From Candidatus Peregrinibacteria bacterium RIFOXYB2_FULL_32_7 (lineage in GTDB: Bacteria; Patescibacteriota; Gracilibacteria; UBA1369; GWF2-33-10), in the NCBI GenBank assembly GCA_001787465.1, contig MFXJ01000026.1, positions 539 to 11,170 of the forward strand: a stretch of 10,632 nt of DNA, written 5' to 3'. The notes beneath the pieces were generated by a model, which saw only the letters and a program-made list of their open reading frames with translations, made no database searches and had not been told where the DNA came from. This document shows positions 6,643 to 10,632 of this stretch, piece after piece (within the stretch, counting starts at the first letter, position 1; each line of letters starts with the position of its first letter). Both the position numbers and the translations under genes were made by a program.

Positions 6643-7566
6643 TTAAATTTTAATCAATTTCTTTTCTAATCGTTCTAACCATGATTTTAATGATGTTATA
6701 TTTCTTCCATTTTCTTCTAACCATATAAAACTTTCTTTAATCATTCTTATTTGAAAATTAATTTGTAACAAATATTTAGAATTCTCTTCCATGTCTAAAA
6801 CTATCTCCAAAGCTTCTAACATTTCATAAGTATATTTAAATCGTAGACCCCCCTCACTCTCTTGCATTTGATTCAAAAATTGTGAAATAGTATCATCATC
6901 TCTCGCTAATTTAAAAAAAGATTTAAATTCTATCAATCGCGAATCTCCATTAAGCGACACCCATCCTTGCCCAATGACAACTGTTTCATCTTCTACAACA
7001 AAAATTTCCGCAAAAATACAGCCCTGCTGTTGCACAACAGCAATATTATCCCTATCAATAACACGAATTTCACTAGAAACTTCTTCTCCTGATACAACTG
7101 CTTCTAAAAAAGCAGATAATCCTTCCCATCCTTCCCAAGTGAAAACTAATGTATTTTCTAATTCTACATGTTGTGAGTTAGCAATAGGCTGGAAACGTTC
7201 TAAAATAATTGCAGAATACTGATCTCTTGTTGTAGGTGTATTTAATAATATTCTATATCCTGTTACATGTTTTTCTATCATCTCTTGATACCCTGTTATT
7301 GCAAAACCTGTACAGACATTGAAATCCAATTTATCTTTTTTTGGATAAAAATCAGCAACAATTTGACGACAAATTGATTTTTTATTTAAAGATTCTCCAG
7401 AAGATTTTAAAAATTTAACACATTCTCGCATTAATCTTATTAATCCAGCTATCTCTCCTTTATCATGTAAAAGTCGATCATACAAAGGATCATTTGGATC
7501 TATCATCTCTTTTATTACTGATCTTAGTACACACCTACCGTACATTTCTTGTAATTTTTCGAACAT
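6643..7566 (-). CDS. Protein of unknown function, 307 residues
   Basis: I recognise no family. The start MFEKLQEMYG at 7566 is preferred over an in-frame ATG at 7656: the extra 30 codons (MSLIKLFQNQ...) are AT-rich, read like untranslated sequence, and would overlap the promoter-like repeat at 7654. From Met1, residues 1-75 are probably helical and basic, residues 100-215 alternate strands (VFTWEGWEGL at 141-150; AEIFVVEDETVVIGQGWVSL at 186-205, suggesting a beta sheet), and 220-307 are helical with a basic end (LERLEKKLIKI). There is no signal peptide, membrane span or catalytic motif that I can identify. It lies upstream of the HTH-PRTase gene on the same strand, but that gene has its own strong promoter. 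With the PRTase gene it fills the segment bounded by the two promoter-like repeats. Confidence 0.6.
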   Translation of the reverse strand: MFEKLQEMYGRCVLRSVIKEMIDPNDPLYDRLLHDKGEIAGLIRLMRECVKFLKSSGESLNKKSICRQIVADFYPKKDKLDFNVCTGFAITGYQEMIEKHVTGYRILLNTPTTRDQYSAIILERFQPIANSQHVELENTLVFTWEGWEGLSAFLEAVVSGEEVSSEIRVIDRDNIAVVQQQGCIFAEIFVVEDETVVIGQGWVSLNGDSRLIEFKSFFKLARDDDTISQFLNQMQESEGGLRFKYTYEMLEALEIVLDMEENSKYLLQINFQIRMIKESFIWLEENGRNITSLKSWLERLEKKLIKI

Positions 7567-7653
7567 AATAAAAATAAAATTTATTATTGGATAAATATTT
7601 ACCAAAAAATTTGACAAAAAGCAAGATTGATTTTGAAATAATTTAATTAAACT

Positions 7654-7685
7654 CACCTGTCAATCCCCCCAATCTATGCTATCTT
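7654..7685 (+). promoter_or_regulatory. priA promoter, right copy of the promoter-like repeat
   Basis: CTGTCA (7657-7662), a 17-bp spacer and an extended -10 TGC-TATCTT (-10 at 7680-7685) point toward priA, with initiation near 7692 and a leader of about 61 bases. The sequence is the second copy of the repeat at 5503-5534. The opposite strand also has TTGACA (7663-7658), but its 17-bp-spaced -10 (TATTTC) is poor, so use for the upstream minus-strand gene is less likely. Confidence 0.55.
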
Positions 7686-7713
7686 ACCCATAGATTTTTA
7701 ATAAATTTTCTCA

Positions 7714-7734
7714 CATTTTTCATTTTTCATTTTC
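7714..7734. repeat. Heptamer repeat (CATTTTT, 3 copies) in the priA leader
   Basis: Three perfect CATTTTT-type units (the third ends in C) are followed by two degenerate ones up to 7746, immediately before the priA ATG. The leader has no Shine-Dalgarno. The same word recurs at 10121 and 10182. Confidence 0.7.
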
Positions 7735-7752
7735 AATTTTTCATTCTAAATC

Positions 7753-10011
7753 ATGTACGCCTCCATCCTCCTCAACTCCAACACAAGCCAAAGACTCGGT
7801 GCGCTTACTTATTCCGTGCCAGAAAATTTGCGTTCCCAAATTCAAATTGGATCAATTGTCAAAGTGCCTTTAAGAAATAAAAAATATGCAGGTCTTGTTT
7901 TGGACATTCAAAAAGAACTTGATAAAAATTCTAAACATCGACTAAAAGATATTGAACAAATTATTTATTCAGAACCTTTAATTTCAGAAAAAAAAATCAA
8001 AACCGCATATCTAATTTCAAACTATTATTTTGCTGATTTATATAAGGTTTTATCTTTATTTCTGCCTGATAAAATTTGGGATGGAAAATTTAAAATGCTC
8101 AAAGAAAATTTTTATAAATTACTTATTACTAAAAATGAAATTGAAAATTTTATTACTAAAAATCAAAAAAAATCAGAAAAAATCTGCGCTCTTTTAAATT
8201 TATTTATTGCTAATGAAAAAATCTCTGAAACTGAAATTAAAAAAACGTATAAATTTTCTACACAAATTATAAAAAAATTAATTGAGAAGAATTTTATAAA
8301 ACTTATTGAAGGTCAGACTTTAAACTCAATTGAGAATCATCATGAGCAAAAAAATAATTTTAATCTTTCTACTGATCAAAAAAACGCTATTGAAATAATA
8401 CAAACTTCAAATAAAAAAAACTTTCTGATTCATGGTGTTACTGGTTCAGGTAAAACTGAAATTTATTTACAACTCGCGAAATCAGCCTACGATAACAACC
8501 AACAAACTTTAATTTTGGTTCCTGAAATTTCTTTAACTCCACAATTTTTAGCATATTTCCAAAAAGAATTTGGTAATGAAATTGCTGTTTTGCATTCGAA
8601 ATTAGGAGAATTAGAGAAATGCCAGCAATGGATGAGAATACTTCACTGTGAAGCGAAAATCATTATCGGATCAAGATCAGCTCTATTTTGTCCATTTCAG
8701 AATTTAAAATATTTAATTATTGACGAAGAGCACTCATGGACTTACAAACAAGAAAATTCACCGAAATATGATGCCAGATTTGTTGCTTTTGAGATGTTAA
8801 AACTTTACCCAAATTTAAAATTAATTTTGGGTTCAGCCACACCATCCATTGAAAACTATTTTTTAGCTGAAAAAAATGACCTTCAATTAATCAAACTCAA
8901 AACTAGAATTAATGAAAAAAAACTACCAAAAACCTATATCATTGATTTAAGAAATGAACTGCGAAGTGGAAATTTCTCTATCTTTTCCAATCTTTTACAA
9001 GAAAAAATTGCAGAAAAACTAAATCGTCATGAACAGGTAATTTTATTTTTAAATCGTCGAGGTTCATCATCATCTGTTATCTGCCGAGATTGTGGCTACA
9101 CCTGCAAATGCAAAGTATGCGAAATCCCATTGACCTACCATGAAATTAGAGCTGAGAACTTCCTCCAATGTCATTATTGCGGCTACACTACGGCTAATCC
9201 CCTCACTTGCCCAATCTGCAAATCAACCAGAATTAAATATATCGGCATTGGTACGCAAAAAATTGAACAAGAAATTCAAAAACTCTTTCCAACCGCAAGA
9301 ATTTCCCGCGCTGACGGTGATACGGTAAGCCAAAAACACGCTTTCCAAAAAATCTATACTGCGATGAAAAATCATGAAATTGATATTCTTGTCGGCACAC
9401 AAATGATCACCAAAGGACTTCATTTACCAAAAGTAAGCTTAGTTGGAATTATTCTAGCTGATATGAGTCTAAGCATCCCTGATTTTAGAGCGCAAGAAAA
9501 TACTTTTCAATTACTAACCCAAGTGGCTGGAAGAGCAGGACGAGAAGAAATTCCTGGCGAAGTAATTATTCAAACTTATATTCCAAACGATTTCACAATT
9601 AATACCGCCTCAAAACACGACTATCAAACTTTTTACGAGAATGAAATTAAAAATAGAAAAAATCTCAATTTCCCGCCATTCTCCTCTTTAATCAAACTAA
9701 CCTACACTCACAAAGACGCCAAAATCTGCAAGCAAGAAGCAGAAGAAATTTATCAAGAAATTCAAAAAACAAAAAATCAAGAAAACAAATCGTACAGATG
9801 CTCCGCTGGAGCATCTCCTACAATTCAAAATTTAGAATTTAAAATTCAAAATTTAAAATTCTATATCGCTCCTCCTATCTACCCTCGCTTATACGGCAAA
9901 TACCACTACAACATTTGGCTAAAAGGAGAATATGAAATTCTAAGGAACATAATAAAAACCCTAGATTTCAAACCTGATTGGAGAATCGATATCGACCCCA
10001 TCGGAATATAG
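7753..10011 (+). CDS. priA: Primosomal protein N' (replication restart helicase PriA)
   Basis: PriA is a 3'-5' superfamily 2 DNA helicase that recognises stalled forks and reloads the replisome. The N-terminal DNA-binding part is residues 1-105 (MYASILLNSN, VKVPLRNKKYAGLVL). Helicase motifs are Walker A GVTGSGKT (228-235), VPEISLTPQF (256-265), DEEH (324-327), GSATPS (360-365), LFLNRRG (431-437), DGD/LVGTQMITKGLHLP (521-559) and QVAGRAGR (590-597). All eight zinc-binding cysteines are present: 444, 447, 453, 456, 473, 476, 486 and 489. The C-terminal domain holds PRLYGKYHYNIWLKG. The 752 residues are near the usual length (about 730-800). The oddity is residues 680-703, encoded by a hairpin and heptamer repeats and inserted before the strand IAPPIYPR. 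Transcription is monocistronic; there is no Shine-Dalgarno. Confidence 0.97.
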   Translation: MYASILLNSNTSQRLGALTYSVPENLRSQIQIGSIVKVPLRNKKYAGLVLDIQKELDKNSKHRLKDIEQIIYSEPLISEKKIKTAYLISNYYFADLYKVLSLFLPDKIWDGKFKMLKENFYKLLITKNEIENFITKNQKKSEKICALLNLFIANEKISETEIKKTYKFSTQIIKKLIEKNFIKLIEGQTLNSIENHHEQKNNFNLSTDQKNAIEIIQTSNKKNFLIHGVTGSGKTEIYLQLAKSAYDNNQQTLILVPEISLTPQFLAYFQKEFGNEIAVLHSKLGELEKCQQWMRILHCEAKIIIGSRSALFCPFQNLKYLIIDEEHSWTYKQENSPKYDARFVAFEMLKLYPNLKLILGSATPSIENYFLAEKNDLQLIKLKTRINEKKLPKTYIIDLRNELRSGNFSIFSNLLQEKIAEKLNRHEQVILFLNRRGSSSSVICRDCGYTCKCKVCEIPLTYHEIRAENFLQCHYCGYTTANPLTCPICKSTRIKYIGIGTQKIEQEIQKLFPTARISRADGDTVSQKHAFQKIYTAMKNHEIDILVGTQMITKGLHLPKVSLVGIILADMSLSIPDFRAQENTFQLLTQVAGRAGREEIPGEVIIQTYIPNDFTINTASKHDYQTFYENEIKNRKNLNFPPFSSLIKLTYTHKDAKICKQEAEEIYQEIQKTKNQENKSYRCSAGASPTIQNLEFKIQNLKFYIAPPIYPRLYGKYHYNIWLKGEYEILRNIIKTLDFKPDWRIDIDPIGI
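9796..9816. repeat. Perfect hairpin (9-bp stem) inside priA
   Basis: AGATGCTCC and GGAGCATCT form a perfect 9-bp inverted repeat around GCT. Read on the minus strand, the sequence before it begins TTGTAGGAG, like the TTGTAGGG ends of the palindrome at 10031-10112. It adjoins the heptamer tract at 9823, and together they form the priA insertion encoding SYRCSAGASPT and the following repeat peptide. Confidence 0.85.
9823..9864. repeat. Heptamer repeat (ATTYARA, 6 units) inside priA
   Basis: Six consecutive 7-bp units read ATTCAAA, ATTTAGA, ATTTAAA, ATTCAAA, ATTTAAA, ATTCTAT. Because three units make 21 bp, the translation is a 7-residue repeat, IQNLEFK then IQNLKFY. The 42-bp tract keeps the priA frame. 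Confidence 0.9.
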
Positions 10012-10014
10012 GAA

Positions 10015-10030
10015 CGTGATTCGTGATTCA
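10015..10030. repeat. Heptamer repeat (CGTGATT, 2 copies plus CA) after priA
   Basis: CGTGATT is repeated twice directly after the priA stop and runs into the left arm of the 82-bp palindrome. It is short, but has the same 7-bp period as the other tracts in the window. Confidence 0.55.
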
Positions 10031-10112
10031 TAAAAAAAATCACAAAAATAATATTTTGTAGGGAATGCAGATCTGCCTTCCCTACAAAATATTATTTTTG
10101 TGATTTTTTTTA
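10031..10112. repeat. 82-bp near-perfect palindrome; probable two-way terminator or miniature element
   Basis: Two 41-bp arms (10031-10071, 10072-10112) are inverted complements with a single mismatch (10066 against 10077). The inner part, from TTGTAGGGAA to its complement, is GC-rich with AGATCT at the centre; the outer part is A/T-rich, with an A-run at the left foot and a T-run at the right foot. It lies between the convergent ends of priA and the lipoprotein gene and would form a large hairpin in RNA from either strand, so it can terminate both. Its perfection suggests a recent or maintained MITE/REP-like element rather than a simple terminator. Confidence 0.85.
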
Positions 10113-10130
10113 CGATTTTTCATTTTTCCC

Positions 10131-10182
10131 GCCAGAATGAATCTTTCCGCCCAGATAAATCATTCGGACAAGTCGGGCTGGC
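10131..10182. repeat. REP-like imperfect inverted repeat flanked by CATTTTTC
   Basis: The segment begins GCCAG and ends CTGGC, with an inner inverted pair GAATGA/TCATTC (10135-10140, 10160-10165). It is GC-rich compared with its flanks and bordered by CATTTTTC on each side (10121-10128, 10182-10189). The ends GCCAGAA and GGGCTGGC are the same as those of the 21-bp units in the methyltransferase gene. Confidence 0.55.
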
Positions 10183-10194
10183 ATTTTTCATTAT

Positions 10195-10599
10195 TTACTC
10201 CCCCATATTCTTTAAATCTTCCTCAGTCAATCCGCAAAGTTCCATAGCCTTATCTCCTACTGCTTTTCTCGTTGCTTCATCTTGCGCATACTGCTCACCA
10301 ACAGCGTTAAAAGCATCTCTATTTTCAAATCCATATTTTGTCAAAATTGCTTGCACTTGCGCTTCTATATCAGCTTGTTTTACCTGCATATCAGCTTGAA
10401 ATGTTTCTAAATCCTCAGCACTCATCCCTGCGGCCTTCTCCATTAATTCAGTTGGATTTATTTCATCAATAATAGATTTTGCTAAACAAGCAGACTCCGC
10501 CGTAGCAGAAATTAACCGATCTTCTTCAGATGCTCCGCATCCCACTAAAACAAATATTGAACTAAGAACTAAAACTAAAGATAAAAATCTTATTTTCAT
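10195..10599 (-). CDS. Small predicted lipoprotein of unknown function
   Basis: The 134-residue product has a classic lipoprotein signal peptide: basic MKIR, a hydrophobic stretch (LSLVLVLSSIFVL) and the lipobox LVGC at 18-21. Cys21 should be lipidated and become the first residue, anchoring the protein on the outer face of the cell membrane. The mature part (about 114 residues) is acidic and helical, with a Gln/Ala/Asp-rich stretch around 60-110 and two cysteines (C38, C122) that might form a disulphide. I recognise no family. It converges on priA across the repeat-bearing 183-bp gap. No Shine-Dalgarno precedes the ATG, and only 33 bp upstream are visible, too few to place a promoter. Confidence 0.8.
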   Translation of the reverse strand: MKIRFLSLVLVLSSIFVLVGCGASEEDRLISATAESACLAKSIIDEINPTELMEKAAGMSAEDLETFQADMQVKQADIEAQVQAILTKYGFENRDAFNAVGEQYAQDEATRKAVGDKAMELCGLTEEDLKNMGE

Positions 10600-10632
10600 A
10601 ATGAAAAATTATTAAATAATGAAATTTTTAAG

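Noticed and set aside
6974..7222. A plus-strand open frame within the unknown 307-residue gene
   Set aside because: The Ser/Thr-rich, low-complexity translation with no start context is typical of antisense to an acidic coding sequence.
7567..7656. A 30-codon upstream extension of the unknown 307-residue gene starting MSLIKLF
   Set aside because: It overlaps the promoter-like repeat, is AT-rich and unlike the protein that follows, and a transcript from any nearby minus-strand promoter would begin downstream of that ATG.
10100..10399. A plus-strand open frame opposite the lipoprotein gene
   Set aside because: It begins inside the palindrome and is antisense to a protein with a clear signal peptide and lipobox; its composition is typical of a shadow frame.
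1..10632. tRNA, rRNA or a known riboswitch
   Set aside because: I saw no cloverleaf with a T-loop GTTCGA-type motif, no rRNA signature and no leader matching a riboswitch; the repeated TTCGA words at 41-67 are explained by the heptamer tract.

Overview
The window is about two-thirds A+T and carries nine genes on both strands: four or five universal or metabolic bacterial genes flanking a block of poorly known genes. The low G+C, near absence of Shine-Dalgarno sequences before start codons, a helix-turn-helix/phosphoribosyltransferase fusion, a lysine-tailed S20 and many short tandem repeats inside housekeeping genes suggest a member of the Candidate Phyla Radiation (Patescibacteria). That placement is an inference. 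The code looks standard: the 752-codon priA and the other long genes have no internal TGA, while TAA, TAG and TGA all serve as stops.

Left part (1-3246): the start of a Maf-type nucleotide pyrophosphatase gene running off the left edge, preceded on the same strand by trpD (anthranilate phosphoribosyltransferase). rpsT (ribosomal protein S20) diverges from trpD. An RNA m5C methyltransferase of the NOL1/NOP2/Sun (RsmF-like) family converges on rpsT and carries five copies of a GC-rich 21-bp repeat in its interdomain linker.

Middle part (3397-7566): an accessory block. A HELGH zinc metallopeptidase-like gene and an acidic helical protein of unknown function are transcribed divergently from a short intergenic region with a good promoter on each strand. 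Then come a winged-helix/PRTase fusion with a strong promoter and a palindromic operator-like sequence in its leader, and an unknown 307-residue protein. The last two genes are bounded by two near-identical copies of a promoter-like sequence (5503-5530 and 7654-7681); the right copy appears to be the priA promoter.

Right part (7753-10632): priA, complete with all helicase and zinc motifs but with an in-frame insertion of a hairpin plus heptamer repeats near its C-terminus. A convergent small lipoprotein gene follows. Between them lie a nearly perfect 82-bp palindrome and a REP-like sequence.

A recurring theme is DNA with a 7-bp period (or 21 = 3 x 7): CGAATCT in maf, CTAAAAT before rpsT, the 21-bp units in the methyltransferase gene, CATTTTT before priA, ATTYARA inside priA and CGTGATT after priA. 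These tracts, together with GC-rich palindromes, look like a family of small dispersed repeats tolerated in coding sequence when the frame is kept.
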